Assembly (NCBI GenBank): GCA_017798125.1
Contig: CP059070.1
Coordinates: forward strand, 1,178,001 to 1,242,000
From: Cryomorphaceae bacterium
GTDB taxonomy: Bacteria > Bacteroidota > Bacteroidia > Flavobacteriales > ECT2AJA-044
Direction of reading: 5' to 3'
Length of the DNA: 64,000 nucleotides
The stretch's first letter is position 1; every line of letters starts with the position of its first letter. The position numbers and the translations under genes are program-made. Below, piece by piece: positions 9,918 to 19,327 of this stretch. The notes below the pieces were generated by a model, which was not told where the DNA came from, ran no database searches, and saw only the letters and a program-made list of their open reading frames with translations.

Positions 9918-10160
9918 TTAGTCTTCCAGTTCCTGAGCGGAGAGACGTTTTTTGTAGAGGTAGTAGAAAAAGGCCATCGTCCCGATGAGTAAATATGGGA
10001 ACATCATCAGGTACAGAATACCTGAATTAAGGCCAGCCGCGGTGGTGCCGCCTCCTTCGAGGTCGCTTTCGACTACGGCTTTACACATACTGCACTGCGC
10101 GTCTGCTCCAAAGGGGAGGGCGACGAGTACAATGGCCAAAAGGAGGGCGATGCGTTTCAT
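9918..10160 (-). CDS. Small conserved membrane protein with signal peptide
   Basis: 80 residues. An N-terminal signal peptide (MKRIALLLAIVLVALPFGADA) is followed by a CSMCK motif with two cysteines, a short polar linker, a hydrophobic membrane segment (ILYLMMFPYLLIGTMAFFYYLY) and a basic tail ending QELED. The Cys-x-x-Cys outside the membrane and the single anchor resemble a small hypothetical family common in Bacteroidetes; its function is not known to me. A perfect TAnnTTTG promoter element lies 4 nt before the ATG. It is transcribed divergently from the tolC-like gene. Confidence 0.85.
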   Translation of the reverse strand: MKRIALLLAIVLVALPFGADAQCSMCKAVVESDLEGGGTTAAGLNSGILYLMMFPYLLIGTMAFFYYLYKKRLSAQELED

Positions 10161-10164
10161 GCGA

Positions 10165-10172
10165 CAAATTTA
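10165..10172 (-). promoter_or_regulatory. -7 promoter element of the 80-aa membrane protein gene
   Basis: TAAATTTG on the minus strand, a perfect match to the Bacteroidetes TAnnTTTG element, ends 4 nt before the ATG at 10160. No clear -33 TTG is visible. Confidence 0.65.
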
Positions 10173-10248
10173 CGCGTTCTAAGGATAAAACCCGAACGGA
10201 GTGAAATTGGTTCGTCGAATTTGGAGTTAACAGGGCAAAGGAAACATC

Positions 10249-10261
10249 GTGCCGTAGGCAC
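10249..10261 (+). repeat. ATC-hairpin motif copy 1
   Basis: GTGCC-GTA-GGCAC preceded by ATC. This is the only perfect copy outside a coding region; it lies 28 bp upstream of the tolC -7 element. It is one of at least 13 copies of a hairpin-forming motif in the window. Confidence 0.75.
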
Positions 10262-10288
10262 AAATCCCGCGCCATAAGGGAAAAAATC

Positions 10289-10296
10289 TATATTTG
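10289..10296 (+). promoter_or_regulatory. -7 promoter element of the tolC-hlyD-tsaB operon
   Basis: TATATTTG is a perfect TAnnTTTG match, 24 nt before the ATG at 10321. No convincing -33 element was seen. Confidence 0.65.
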
Positions 10297-10320
10297 TTTA
10301 AGCAGAAACACACACAACAC

Positions 10321-11676
10321 ATGAAATCGAAACTTCTCCTAATCGCCGCCGTGGCGGCTTTCGGTTTCGGAACGCAGGCGCAGACCGAACCGGAAAACTC
10401 GGTATGGTCGCTGGAACAGTGCGTTGCATACGCGATCGACAATAACTTGACGGTCCGTTCGCAAACCATCCAGACGGCTATTGACCAAGAAAATTATCTA
10501 CAAAACAAGCAAGCCTGGTATCCCAACTTGAATGCCGGTGTGAGTTACAATGGAGGTTGGGGTTTGAACACGAACCCGGTGACCAACATCAACACCACGG
10601 AATTTACAGGGCAGAACAGCTATTTCATCGGTACCAATGTACCGGTTTTCCAAGGTGGTCAAATTCACAATCAGACTAAACAGGGCGAAATCAATTACAA
10701 TGCCTCGCAATTGGACTTGGAAAAGGCCAAGAATGACTTGGCTTTAGCGGTTGCACTGGACTACGTAAATGTGCTCCTGGGAAAAGAGCAGCTGAGGGTT
10801 GCCGAAGAGCAGGCCGCTATTACCCAACAGCAGGTGGATCGTACCTCTAAGTTGGTGGATGCGGGTTCAAGCCCTCAAGGTGAGTTGTTTGAAATTGAGG
10901 CCCAGTTGGCTCAGGAACTCCAGAATGTAGTCGTCGCACGAAACAACGTTAATCTGACCTTGCTTCAGCTGGCTCAGCGCCTACAGTTGGATGACTACAC
11001 CGGCTTTGACATTGAGACCCCTGAAGTGGTGATGCCGGATCCGGTTTTGTTGAACTTCACGGCCTACGAAATCTATCAGACCGCTTTGAATACGCAGCCA
11101 GATCTTCCGGCAGCAGAAGCGCGTGTGGAAAGCGCACAGCTCGATGAGAAGATTGCTCAATCCGGGTATGTTCCTTCCATTTCCTTGTCGGGAAACTTTT
11201 CAACGTTTTGGACGAACCGATTGAGGACTGATCCCTTTACTGGAGAGCCGAATACCTATGGCGATCAGTTGAGTGAAAACTGGAATGCTGGAGTAGGGGT
11301 GAACTTGAATATTCCCATTCTGAATCGACGTCAAAACAAGACCAATGTAAATCGCTCTCATTTGAACTACTTGCGTGCGGTGAATAGTCGTGAGACCGTC
11401 AAAAACCAATTGCTCCAGCGCATTCAGCAGTCGCATGCCGACGCGGTGGCCGCTTTGGAGGCGTATAACGCTTCGGAACGTGCGGTGAAAAGCAATCGCG
11501 AGGCCTTCAAGTACACAGAAGAACGCTACAACGTTGGTGTGGTGAATGTCGTGGACTACAACGTGGCCAAAAACAACCTTACCCAGTCGGAAAGCTCTTT
11601 GTTGAGAGCGAAATACGATTACATTTTTAAGTACCGAGTACTAGATTTCTATTACGGAACAATGCAATTGCGCTAA
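10321..11676 (+). CDS. TolC-family outer membrane efflux protein
   Basis: Outer-membrane channel of a tripartite efflux or type I export system. A signal peptide (MKSKLLLIAAVAAFGFGTQAQ) is followed by two outer membrane efflux repeats: the first with AIDNNLTVRSQ and FQGGQIHNQTKQGE, the second with LPAAEARVESAQLDEKIAQSGYVPS and SERAVKSNREAFKYTEERYNVG. Its 451 residues are normal for the family. A TTG codon in frame at 10294 is rejected because it overlaps the promoter element; the ATG at 10321 gives a clean signal peptide. It is followed 3 bp later by the periplasmic adaptor gene, so both are expected in one complex. No inner-membrane transporter gene is adjacent; the FtsX/MacB-like permease at 36215 is a possible partner (inference). 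Confidence 0.92.
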   Translation: MKSKLLLIAAVAAFGFGTQAQTEPENSVWSLEQCVAYAIDNNLTVRSQTIQTAIDQENYLQNKQAWYPNLNAGVSYNGGWGLNTNPVTNINTTEFTGQNSYFIGTNVPVFQGGQIHNQTKQGEINYNASQLDLEKAKNDLALAVALDYVNVLLGKEQLRVAEEQAAITQQQVDRTSKLVDAGSSPQGELFEIEAQLAQELQNVVVARNNVNLTLLQLAQRLQLDDYTGFDIETPEVVMPDPVLLNFTAYEIYQTALNTQPDLPAAEARVESAQLDEKIAQSGYVPSISLSGNFSTFWTNRLRTDPFTGEPNTYGDQLSENWNAGVGVNLNIPILNRRQNKTNVNRSHLNYLRAVNSRETVKNQLLQRIQQSHADAVAALEAYNASERAVKSNREAFKYTEERYNVGVVNVVDYNVAKNNLTQSESSLLRAKYDYIFKYRVLDFYYGTMQLR

Positions 11677-11679
11677 ACC

Positions 11680-12915
11680 ATGAGCAAAACGGTTCGCTAC
11701 ATCATCATCGCCGTCGTCGTCCTATTGATCTTCGGCGTCATCGGCAAAAAACAAGGCTGGTTCGGAGGCTCCAACGCAACGTCGGTAGAAACTGACTACG
11801 CTGTGCGTCGAACGATTATCGAGACGGTCAGTGCCAGTGGAAAGATTCAGCCCGAGAAGGAAGTCAAACTAGCTCCGGAAGTTTCTGGGGAAATTGTGGC
11901 TTTACCTGTTGTTGAAGGACAGCAGGTCAGTAAAGGAGCCCTTCTGGTGCAAATAAATCCTGACTTGATCGAGGCGGCCGTTGATCGTTCCGAGGCTTCG
12001 TTGAATCAGAGCAAGGCGAACTTGAGTTCGGCCAAAGCTCAATTGGTTGAAGCAGAGAATAACTACAACCGAAACAAGCCACTTCACGATCAAGGGGTTA
12101 TTTCTACGGCGAATTGGGACCAGATTGTCCGCGCCTATGAAGTGGCCAAGCTGAATGTCGAATCGGCCGAAGCCATGGTTAAAAATGGCGAAGCATCGGT
12201 TAAGGAGGCCCGAGACAACCTGGGTCGAACTACGATTTATGCACCGGACTCTGGAACCATTTCCGCACTGTACGTTGAACTTGGGGAGCGCGTTGTGGGG
12301 ACCAACCAAATGCAGGGAACCGAGTTGATGCGCATTGCCAACTTGAACAATATGGAGGTTGTAGTGAATGTGAACGAGACGGATATCGTTCGCGTTGATC
12401 TCGGTGATTCCGTAGACGTAGAAGTCGATGCTTATTTGGATCAGGAATTCAAAGGAGTAGTCACGGAAATTGCCAGCTCTGCCGACCTTCAAGGATTGAG
12501 TGCGGATCAGGTGACCAACTTCGAAGTGAAGATTCGGATTTTGAGAGATAGCTATGCTCACTTGGAAAAGAATGGGAAGAGCCCATTTCGTCCTGGGATG
12601 ACCGCTACAGTGGACATCATTACGGAAGTAGCTGAGGACATCTTGACCGTTCCGATTCAAGCGGTGACGACACGGGCCGATACCTCCAGCGAAGCGACCC
12701 GAATCAGCAACCGATTCAACGAAAGTGACGAGCGCTTTGAAGTGATTTTCTTGTACGTGGACGGAAAGGCTATGGTTCAGTCCGTGGAAACCGGAGTGCA
12801 GGATGATACCTACATCGAGGTGACCAGCGGCGTGAGTGATAGCTCAGAGGTGATTATAGGGCCATATCGTACCGTTTCACAGGACTTGCTGAACAACGAC
12901 GACGTCGAAAAGTAA
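11680..12915 (+). CDS. HlyD/MacA-type efflux periplasmic adaptor
   Basis: 411 residues. An N-terminal membrane anchor (YIIIAVVVLLIFGVIG) precedes the lipoyl-like half (VSASGKIQPEKEVKLAPEVSGEI), a coiled-coil hairpin rich in Ala/Glu/Asn (about residues 95-175), the second lipoyl half (TIYAPDSGTISALYVELGERV) and beta-barrel and membrane-proximal domains (RPGMTATVDIITE). This is the layout of MacA/HlyD membrane fusion proteins that link an inner-membrane pump to TolC. It sits between the channel gene (3 bp before) and tsaB (sharing one base of TAATG). The substrate cannot be read from sequence. Confidence 0.92.
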   Translation: MSKTVRYIIIAVVVLLIFGVIGKKQGWFGGSNATSVETDYAVRRTIIETVSASGKIQPEKEVKLAPEVSGEIVALPVVEGQQVSKGALLVQINPDLIEAAVDRSEASLNQSKANLSSAKAQLVEAENNYNRNKPLHDQGVISTANWDQIVRAYEVAKLNVESAEAMVKNGEASVKEARDNLGRTTIYAPDSGTISALYVELGERVVGTNQMQGTELMRIANLNNMEVVVNVNETDIVRVDLGDSVDVEVDAYLDQEFKGVVTEIASSADLQGLSADQVTNFEVKIRILRDSYAHLEKNGKSPFRPGMTATVDIITEVAEDILTVPIQAVTTRADTSSEATRISNRFNESDERFEVIFLYVDGKAMVQSVETGVQDDTYIEVTSGVSDSSEVIIGPYRTVSQDLLNNDDVEK

Positions 12916-13589
12916 TGGGCCTGCTGCTCCATTTGGAGACCGCCACGCGTAACTGCTCCGTGGCCCTCGGGGACAACGGAGCATTGCTCGACCTTGAAGA
13001 GCAAGCCACGGAAGGCTATAGTCACGCGGAGAATTTGCACCCCTTTATCGAACGAATTCTAGAACGCAATAAGCTCCAGGTATCGGATCTGGATGCTGTT
13101 TGCGTGAGCAAAGGCCCGGGAAGCTATACGGGGCTCCGTATTGGCGTATCTGCTGCCAAAGGGCTGTGCTACGCGGCTCAATTGCCCCTTATTTCGGTAA
13201 CGACCAATGAAGTCCTGGCGCATCATCCTGATGTCCAAGCGGAAGGTGATGACCGAATCGTCACGGTCATTGACGCGCGGCGCATGGAAGTCTACGCCCA
13301 GTCCTTTAATGCCAAAAAAGAAGCCCAAGGGCCAATAGAAGCCGTGGTTGTTGACGAGAGTAGCTTTGCCGGTAGCGGACGTCTGGTGCTGGTTGGAGAT
13401 GGTGCAGAAAAGCTAGAAGAGGTGCTTCAGGGCCTACGGCCCGATATTATCCAGACCTTCCCCAGTGCCCGTGACATGGTGGCCTTGGGCGAGTCGGCCT
13501 TCACCGAACAGACCTTTGAGGATGTGGCCTACTTTGAGCCATTCTACCTCAAAGATTTCGTAGCCGGGATTCCCAAGAAGTTGATTTAA
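12915..13589 (+). CDS. tsaB: tRNA threonylcarbamoyladenosine biosynthesis protein TsaB
   Basis: Non-catalytic partner of TsaD in t6A37 tRNA modification. It begins LLHLETATRNCSVAL and carries the family block SKGPGSYTGLRIGVSAAKGL near residues 60-80, as in ASKHA-fold TsaB/YeaZ proteins. Its 224 residues are typical. The ATG overlaps the stop of the adaptor gene by one base, so translation is probably coupled. Grouping with an efflux operon has no obvious functional reason. Confidence 0.93.
   Translation: MGLLLHLETATRNCSVALGDNGALLDLEEQATEGYSHAENLHPFIERILERNKLQVSDLDAVCVSKGPGSYTGLRIGVSAAKGLCYAAQLPLISVTTNEVLAHHPDVQAEGDDRIVTVIDARRMEVYAQSFNAKKEAQGPIEAVVVDESSFAGSGRLVLVGDGAEKLEEVLQGLRPDIIQTFPSARDMVALGESAFTEQTFEDVAYFEPFYLKDFVAGIPKKLI
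13430..13442 (-). repeat. ATC-hairpin motif copy 2 (in tsaB)
   Basis: On the minus strand ATC-GGGCC-GTA-GGCCC. It lies antisense inside tsaB. Confidence 0.75.
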
Positions 13590-13622
13590 GGGACCGTTTG
13601 CTCCCGATTTCCGAGCCCTTTC

Positions 13623-15695
13623 ATGTCGTATCTTCCAGTCATGAACCTCCAGCGTTTTTCGGCCTTAATTCTTCTGACGCTAACCCTATCCTGCATGAGC
13701 ACGAAAGAGCAACACGACTTCACCAATGCCCTCATTGAGGAATCTTCACCCTACTTGTTGCAACACGCACACAATCCGGTAGATTGGCACCCCTGGACCA
13801 CAGAGACCTTGGAGAAAGCCAAGGCGGAGAATAAACTCCTGCTCATTTCTATAGGATACAGTTCGTGCCACTGGTGCCATGTCATGGAGCACGAGAGCTT
13901 TGAAGACACGGCCGTGGCGGCGGTGATGAACGACAACTACATCTGCATCAAGGTCGACCGCGAAGAGCGCCCCGACGTGGATCAGATTTATATGAACGCT
14001 GTTCAGCTCATGACCAAGCGAGGTGGGTGGCCGTTGAATTGTGTGGCGTTGCCGGATGGACGGCCGATTTGGGGTGGGACTTACTTCCCCAAGGATCAAT
14101 GGGTCAACGCCCTGACGCAAGTGGCCGCGTTGTGGGATCAAGATCCGGCCAAGGCGGAAGAATACGCGGCGCGGTTGACCGAAGGGGTTCAGATGATGGA
14201 ATTGATTGAGCGTCCAACAGACCCTCTGGCCCCCAAGGCCAGTACCGTCCAAGAACTCATGGCCGACTGGAAAGAGCGCTTTGACACTGAGCGCGGCGGA
14301 CCCAACCGGGCTCCTAAATTCCCCATGCCCACGAACCAGGAATTTCTGTTACGCTACGGTGTGCAGTTTGGCGATTCAGAAGTCCGAGATCACGCACACC
14401 GCACCCTCCGAAAAATGGTCTTGAGCGGGATCTACGATCAAGCCGGAGGAGGATGGGCTCGATACGCAACAGACGTGGAATGGAAGATCCCGCATTTTGA
14501 GAAAATGCTCTACGACAACGGACAGCTCCTTGAACTCTATAGCCAGGCCTATAGGGATCAACCCGATCCGCTTTACGCTGAGGCGGTACACCAGAGCATC
14601 GAGTGGCTGATGCGCGAGATGTACGACGCCGAGAGCGGTAGCTTTTACAGCGCCTTAGATGCCGATAGCGAAGGGGAGGAGGGTGCTTTCTACGTCTGGA
14701 CAGAGGAAGAATTGCGCGAGCACGTGCCCGAAGCCGACTGGGAGCTGTTTGCCGAATGCTACCACATCAGGCCGAGTGAAAAATGGGAGGGCAAGTACAT
14801 CCTTCACCGCACGGAGGATAAGCCGGAATACGAGCGCCTACGGCGCGATGTACTCCCCGCACTACTCAAGGCCCGCGAGAAGCGCGAACGCCCCGGATTG
14901 GACGACAAATCCCTCACCGCGTGGAATGCCATGACCGTCAGTGGGCTGGTCGCGGCCTACCGGACCTTTGATCGCGAAGACTACCTCCAGCAGGCGCGCA
15001 CGACCGCGGATTGGATCCTGAAGCAACAAGGCACAGAAGTCGGTGGGCTGTGGCACACCTACAAACAAGGAAAAAGCACCATTGATGGATTTTTGGACGA
15101 CTATGCGCTGTCGATCAAAGCATACCTAGATCTGTATGAATGTACCTTCGACGAGGCCTATCTGCAACAGGCACATCAATGGACGCTCTATTGTTTCGAC
15201 CATTTCTACTCGGATGAACGCGGCATGTTCTTCTACACTTCAAACAGCGGCGAAGAGCTGGTCGCTCGGTCTATGGAGACGGCAGACAACGTCATTCCGG
15301 CGTCGAATTCGGTCATAGCTCATCAGCTGTATCGCTTGAGTTTCCATTTCGAACGCAAGGCTTATCGCGATACCGCGCGGACCATGCTTCGAGCCGTGGA
15401 GCCTCAAATGGGGCGATATGCCGAGGGCTACAGCAATTGGTTGTCGCTGTATCTGAACGAGCTGGGTCCATATTACGAAGTGGTGCTTATCGGGCCGCAG
15501 GCCCAAGAGCTTCGTAAACAACTGGATCAGAATTACCTGCCCAACGCCTTGACGACGGGCGCCACAGGCGATTCAGATTTGCCTCTGCACAAATTGCGTT
15601 TCCAAGAAGGAACCTCCTTGGTATACCTCTGCGAGGAAGGCGCTTGTCAATTGCCAACAGAGGCCTTTGAAATGCCTCCAATCGCGATCGATTAA
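13623..15695 (+). CDS. DUF255/YyaL-like thioredoxin-domain lipoprotein
   Basis: 690-residue member of the DUF255 (SSP411/YyaL, spermatogenesis-associated protein 20-like) family: an N-terminal thioredoxin fold and a C-terminal (alpha/alpha)6 glycosidase-like domain. Visible: [21 protein letters not shown], the redox motif CHWC at about residues 82-85 ([16 protein letters not shown]), [14 protein letters not shown], then [21 protein letters not shown] and [13 protein letters not shown] lipobox (TLTLSC, Cys at about 24) suggests lipid anchoring. An ATG at 13641 gives a shorter, more classical signal peptide and may be the true start. The molecular function of the family is not established. Its stop codon overlaps that of the convergent dipeptidase gene. 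Confidence 0.9.
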   Translation: MSYLPVMNLQRFSALILLTLTLSCMSTKEQHDFTNALIEESSPYLLQHAHNPVDWHPWTTETLEKAKAENKLLLISIGYSSCHWCHVMEHESFEDTAVAAVMNDNYICIKVDREERPDVDQIYMNAVQLMTKRGGWPLNCVALPDGRPIWGGTYFPKDQWVNALTQVAALWDQDPAKAEEYAARLTEGVQMMELIERPTDPLAPKASTVQELMADWKERFDTERGGPNRAPKFPMPTNQEFLLRYGVQFGDSEVRDHAHRTLRKMVLSGIYDQAGGGWARYATDVEWKIPHFEKMLYDNGQLLELYSQAYRDQPDPLYAEAVHQSIEWLMREMYDAESGSFYSALDADSEGEEGAFYVWTEEELREHVPEADWELFAECYHIRPSEKWEGKYILHRTEDKPEYERLRRDVLPALLKAREKRERPGLDDKSLTAWNAMTVSGLVAAYRTFDREDYLQQARTTADWILKQQGTEVGGLWHTYKQGKSTIDGFLDDYALSIKAYLDLYECTFDEAYLQQAHQWTLYCFDHFYSDERGMFFYTSNSGEELVARSMETADNVIPASNSVIAHQLYRLSFHFERKAYRDTARTMLRAVEPQMGRYAEGYSNWLSLYLNELGPYYEVVLIGPQAQELRKQLDQNYLPNALTTGATGDSDLPLHKLRFQEGTSLVYLCEEGACQLPTEAFEMPPIAID
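14834..14846 (-). repeat. ATC-hairpin motif copy 3 (in DUF255 gene)
   Basis: Minus strand ATC-GCGCC-GTA-GGCGC, antisense to the gene, where the plus strand reads ERLRRDV. Confidence 0.75.
15492..15504 (+). repeat. ATC-hairpin motif copy 4 (in DUF255 gene)
   Basis: ATC-GGGCC-GCA-GGCCC in the sense direction near the 3' end of the DUF255 gene, coding for IGPQAQ. It is the second copy in this gene, in the opposite orientation to copy 3. Confidence 0.75.
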
Positions 15696-17080
15696 GACAG
15701 GGCTTCTGTGTAGTTCTTGTAGAATAACGGAATGGTTTCGATTCCCTTGTAGTAGTTGAATAGCCCGAAGTGCTCATTGGGTGAGTGGATGGCATCGCTG
15801 TCCAGACCGAAGCCGAAGAGGATGCTTTTGCTGCCCAATTCCTTTTCAAACAAGCTCACAATCGGAATACTTCCACCACTGCGCACGGGTACCGGTGTTT
15901 TGCCAAAGGTGGCTTCCATAGCCTTGCTCGCGGCGAGGTATCCCGGAGTATCCGTAGGTGCAACATACGGATGTCCGCCATGGTGTGGGGTTACTTTTAC
16001 TTTCACACTTCCCGGCGCGATGCTCTCGAAATGCTTGGTAAACAACTCCGTGATTTCGTGTGGATCTTGATCGGGAACCAGACGCATGGAAATCTTGGCG
16101 TAGGCTTTACTGGCGATGACCGTCTTGGCTCCCTCACCCGTATAGCCGCCCCAAATACCGTTCACATCCAAGGTCGGGCGGATGCTGTTGCGTTCCATGG
16201 TGACATAGCCCTCTTCTCCGTGGACATCGCTGAGGTCCAAAGAGGCCTTGTAGTCCTCTAGGTTAAAGGGTGCTCGCGCCATATCGGCCCGCTCATCCGC
16301 ACTCAGCTCAATCACTTTGTCGTAAAATCCAGGAATGGTGATGTGGTTGTTTTCGTCCTGCAAGGAGGCGATCATCTGCGACAAAATGTTGATCGGGTTG
16401 GCGACCGCCCCTCCGTACAAACCCGAGTGCAAATCGCGATTGGGTCCCGTGACCTCGACCTCTACGTAGCTCAAACCGCGAAGCCCGGTAGTAATGCTCG
16501 GCGTATCGTTGGCCAACATACCGGTGTCACTGATCAAAATAATATCGCAAGCCAATTTTTCTCGGTTCTCTTTAACAAACCCTTCCAGGCTCTCGGAACC
16601 CACTTCTTCCTCGCCTTCAATCATGAATTTGACGTTGCAGGGCAATTCACCTGTTTTCACAAGGGCTTCAAAGGCCTTCACCTGCATGTACATCTGACCC
16701 TTGTCATCGCAAGCGCCGCGGGCGAAAATGGCTCCTTGAGGGTGCAAGTCCGTCTTCTTGATGACCGGTTCAAAGGCTGGAGACTCCCAAAGATCATCGG
16801 GATCGCTCGGTTGAACGTCGTAATGCCCATAGACCAAGACCGTTGGAAGACCTTCGCCGACAAACTTTTCTCCGTAAATAATCGGGTAGCCCGGCGTTTC
16901 ACAAATTTCAGCGCTGTCCACACCCGCTTCAACGAGGCGATCGCGAACGGCTTCTGCACACTTCAATACGTCTCCTGCGAAGGCGGGATCCGCGCTGATG
17001 CTGGGTATTCTGAGCAGGTCAAGCAGCTCGTTGAGAAAGCGGTCTTTATTTTCTTCGATGTATGAATTGATCTGAGACAT
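15692..17080 (-). CDS. M20-family dipeptidase (carnosinase-like)
   Basis: Zinc aminoacyl-peptidase of family M20, 462 residues. Metal-binding motifs are in order: YGHYDVQP (His and Asp ligands, about residue 85), GACDDKG, the catalytic-base and ligand block EGEEEVGSE, and DTGM; the dimerisation domain has DLHSGLYGG; the C-terminal ligand His is in [14 protein letters not shown]. This pattern fits cytosolic nonspecific dipeptidases/CNDP. No signal peptide is seen, so a cytoplasmic role in peptide use is likely. It is convergent with the DUF255 gene; the two stop codons share the palindrome TTAA. Confidence 0.92.
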   Translation of the reverse strand: MSQINSYIEENKDRFLNELLDLLRIPSISADPAFAGDVLKCAEAVRDRLVEAGVDSAEICETPGYPIIYGEKFVGEGLPTVLVYGHYDVQPSDPDDLWESPAFEPVIKKTDLHPQGAIFARGACDDKGQMYMQVKAFEALVKTGELPCNVKFMIEGEEEVGSESLEGFVKENREKLACDIILISDTGMLANDTPSITTGLRGLSYVEVEVTGPNRDLHSGLYGGAVANPINILSQMIASLQDENNHITIPGFYDKVIELSADERADMARAPFNLEDYKASLDLSDVHGEEGYVTMERNSIRPTLDVNGIWGGYTGEGAKTVIASKAYAKISMRLVPDQDPHEITELFTKHFESIAPGSVKVKVTPHHGGHPYVAPTDTPGYLAASKAMEATFGKTPVPVRSGGSIPIVSLFEKELGSKSILFGFGLDSDAIHSPNEHFGLFNYYKGIETIPLFYKNYTEALS

Positions 17081-17185
17081 GATGATCTTTTTGATTTGTG
17101 ACCGCCAAGTTAGCCACTACTTGGGGTCTATGCCAACCTCAGGGCCGGATATTTCGTTACTTTTAGGAACGCTTTTTAGCGAACC

Positions 17186-19327
17186 ATGAAAAAAGTTTTA
17201 CTCCTAGTCATTGGGTTATGCTGTTTTGCGCCTCACGGCGCGATGGCGCAGCTCGTGGTCAACAACGCCGCACCCTTCAATACGGCACAATACCTCGTAG
17301 AGAACGTTCTCGTGGGCGGAGGTGTTCAAACCTCCAACTGGAGCTACACGGGCGCACCTGCCGCCATTGGCTTTTTTGACGGTACGGGGTCCAATATTGG
17401 TATTGATTCGGGTATCGTCATCACCTCTGGATTCATCACGAACGCCATCGGTCCCAATAACAGTCCGGGTCAAACGGGAGCCAACGGTCTTCCTGGTGAT
17501 CCTGACCTCACTGCCTTTTCGGGATTCCCCACTTTTGATGCGGCTATCCTCGAATTCGATTTTGTTCCGCAAAGCGACACCCTTCGATTCAACTACGTCT
17601 TTGGTTCGGAAGAGTATCCAGAATTCGTTGGAGGATCGGTCAACGATGTTTTTGCCTTTTTGCTCACGGGTCCAGATCCGAACGGAGGCACCTACAACAA
17701 CAGGAACTTGGCCAACATTGGCGCTTCGTCCGTTCCTGTGACCATCAATACCCTGAACTGCCAAAACTTCTCGGCCCAGTACATCTGTAATGATCCCGCC
17801 AATACGACCTGTGCACCTTCTTATTTGTGCACAGCGTCGGGTTCTGGGGTGACCATTCAATACGACGGTTTTACCATCCCCATGCAAGCAGAGGCCTATG
17901 TGGTCTGTGGAGCAACGTACACGATCCGAATGGGGATCGCGGACGGTGGAGATGGAATCTTGGACTCGGGTGTATTCATTGAGGCAGGTAGTTTTACTTC
18001 GCCGACCTTGACCATCAACACCTTGGCCACCTTCACCCAAGGTCTAACGGATACAGCACTTATTGAGGATTGTGGATCGGCCTACATTGAACTCGTCCGA
18101 ACAGGAGGACTTGATGACTCACTTCTGGTCCCCTTAAATTTTGGAGGGACGGCCATCAACGGGGTGGATTACAATTTACTGCCGGACACCATCATCATGC
18201 TGCCAGACAGTTCAACCTTGCAGATTCCCTTCACCAGCTTTGGTGACGGAATCCAAGAAGGCCTGGAAACCATCATCATCTACACGGACAGCATTGTGAC
18301 CGGATGTACGACCTATCCGCCAGATACGATCACCCTGACCATTATTGATCAGCCTCCGCTCGGCATTGTAGACATACCAGACACTATTGCGTGTGGAGGA
18401 GACTCTATTACTGTTCAGGCTCAAGGAACGGGTGGCTTCGGGTATTTCAATTACCTCTGGGACGATGGTTCTGTGGACTCGGTCCGAACCTTTGCGCCGA
18501 CCGCGACCACTACCTATATCGTTGAGGTTCGGGACACTTGTGATACGCAGTTGGCCGTAGACACCTTCCAAATCATTGTGCCCAATTTCCCGCCCTTAGC
18601 AGTTTCGTTGGACAGTGCCTTCATTTGTGAAGGGGACTCCTTGTATTCGGAAGCCTTGATTACCGGAGGTATACCGCCTTTGTCCATTAGCTGGAATACG
18701 GGATCAACAGACACGGCCTTTGGTTGGTACCCGACGGCATCACAAACCATCGGTTTAGATGTGGTGGATGCGTGTGGAAACATGGTGAGTGCTTCAGCTC
18801 CGGTGGAGGTGGAAATCGCGCCGCAGGCGCAATACTTCTTCACGCAACTGACCAATCAACAGATTTCCTTTACGAATCAAACCACAGGAGCGACCATCTT
18901 CAATTGGAGCTTCGGGGATGGGGCGACCAGTCCAGATGAAAATCCGACGCACAAGTATGATCAAGCCGGATTTTTTGAAGTGTGGTTGACGACTTCCAGT
19001 CCAAACGGATGTGTGGATTCGACCTCTCAGTTGGTGGAAGTTATTTCAGAATTCTATTTTTACGTTCCTAATGCCTTTACACCCAATGGAGACGGTAACA
19101 ACGAAACCTTCGGGGGAACGGGCAAAGGGTTTAGTGATTATCGCCTCATGGTCTGGAACAGATGGGGTGAATTGATCTACGAAACTGACGACGTTAATGC
19201 CCCTTGGGACGGGACGTTTAAAGGCGAATTAGCCCCCCAAGGAACCTATTTATACCGGATCGAACTGCAATTGCCGTTGACCGACGAAGTACCAGAGTAC
19301 TCGGGATATCTGCAATTAATTAGATGA
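17186..19327 (+). CDS. Choice-of-anchor L protein with PKD and T9SS type B sorting domain (first paralog)
   Basis: Secreted surface protein, 713 residues. A signal peptide (ending HGAMAQ) leads into a choice-of-anchor L domain (about residues 22-275) with the family blocks LVVNNAAPFNTAQYLVENVL, IGIDSGIVITSG, LEFDFVPQSDT and NYVFGSEEYPEFV. Ig-like segments follow, then a PKD domain (WSFGDGATSPDENPTHKY), then a type B (gliding-motility-type) sorting domain: FYVPNAFTPNGDGNNETF, MVWNRWGELIYET, GTYLYRIEL. It overlaps the next paralog by ATGA, so the two form a translationally coupled pair. Function unknown; probably adhesion or matrix. Confidence 0.92.
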   Translation: MKKVLLLVIGLCCFAPHGAMAQLVVNNAAPFNTAQYLVENVLVGGGVQTSNWSYTGAPAAIGFFDGTGSNIGIDSGIVITSGFITNAIGPNNSPGQTGANGLPGDPDLTAFSGFPTFDAAILEFDFVPQSDTLRFNYVFGSEEYPEFVGGSVNDVFAFLLTGPDPNGGTYNNRNLANIGASSVPVTINTLNCQNFSAQYICNDPANTTCAPSYLCTASGSGVTIQYDGFTIPMQAEAYVVCGATYTIRMGIADGGDGILDSGVFIEAGSFTSPTLTINTLATFTQGLTDTALIEDCGSAYIELVRTGGLDDSLLVPLNFGGTAINGVDYNLLPDTIIMLPDSSTLQIPFTSFGDGIQEGLETIIIYTDSIVTGCTTYPPDTITLTIIDQPPLGIVDIPDTIACGGDSITVQAQGTGGFGYFNYLWDDGSVDSVRTFAPTATTTYIVEVRDTCDTQLAVDTFQIIVPNFPPLAVSLDSAFICEGDSLYSEALITGGIPPLSISWNTGSTDTAFGWYPTASQTIGLDVVDACGNMVSASAPVEVEIAPQAQYFFTQLTNQQISFTNQTTGATIFNWSFGDGATSPDENPTHKYDQAGFFEVWLTTSSPNGCVDSTSQLVEVISEFYFYVPNAFTPNGDGNNETFGGTGKGFSDYRLMVWNRWGELIYETDDVNAPWDGTFKGELAPQGTYLYRIELQLPLTDEVPEYSGYLQLIR
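18818..18830 (+). repeat. ATC-hairpin motif copy 5
   Basis: ATC-GCGCC-GCA-GGCGC, sense, inside the first choice-of-anchor L gene, coding IAPQAQ. Confidence 0.75.

Noticed and set aside
10294-10321. TTG start upstream of the tolC-like gene (similarly 23416, 40232 and 40607 for other genes)
   Set aside because: These TTG codons overlap promoter elements or neighbouring stops or spoil the signal peptide; nearby ATG codons fit better.
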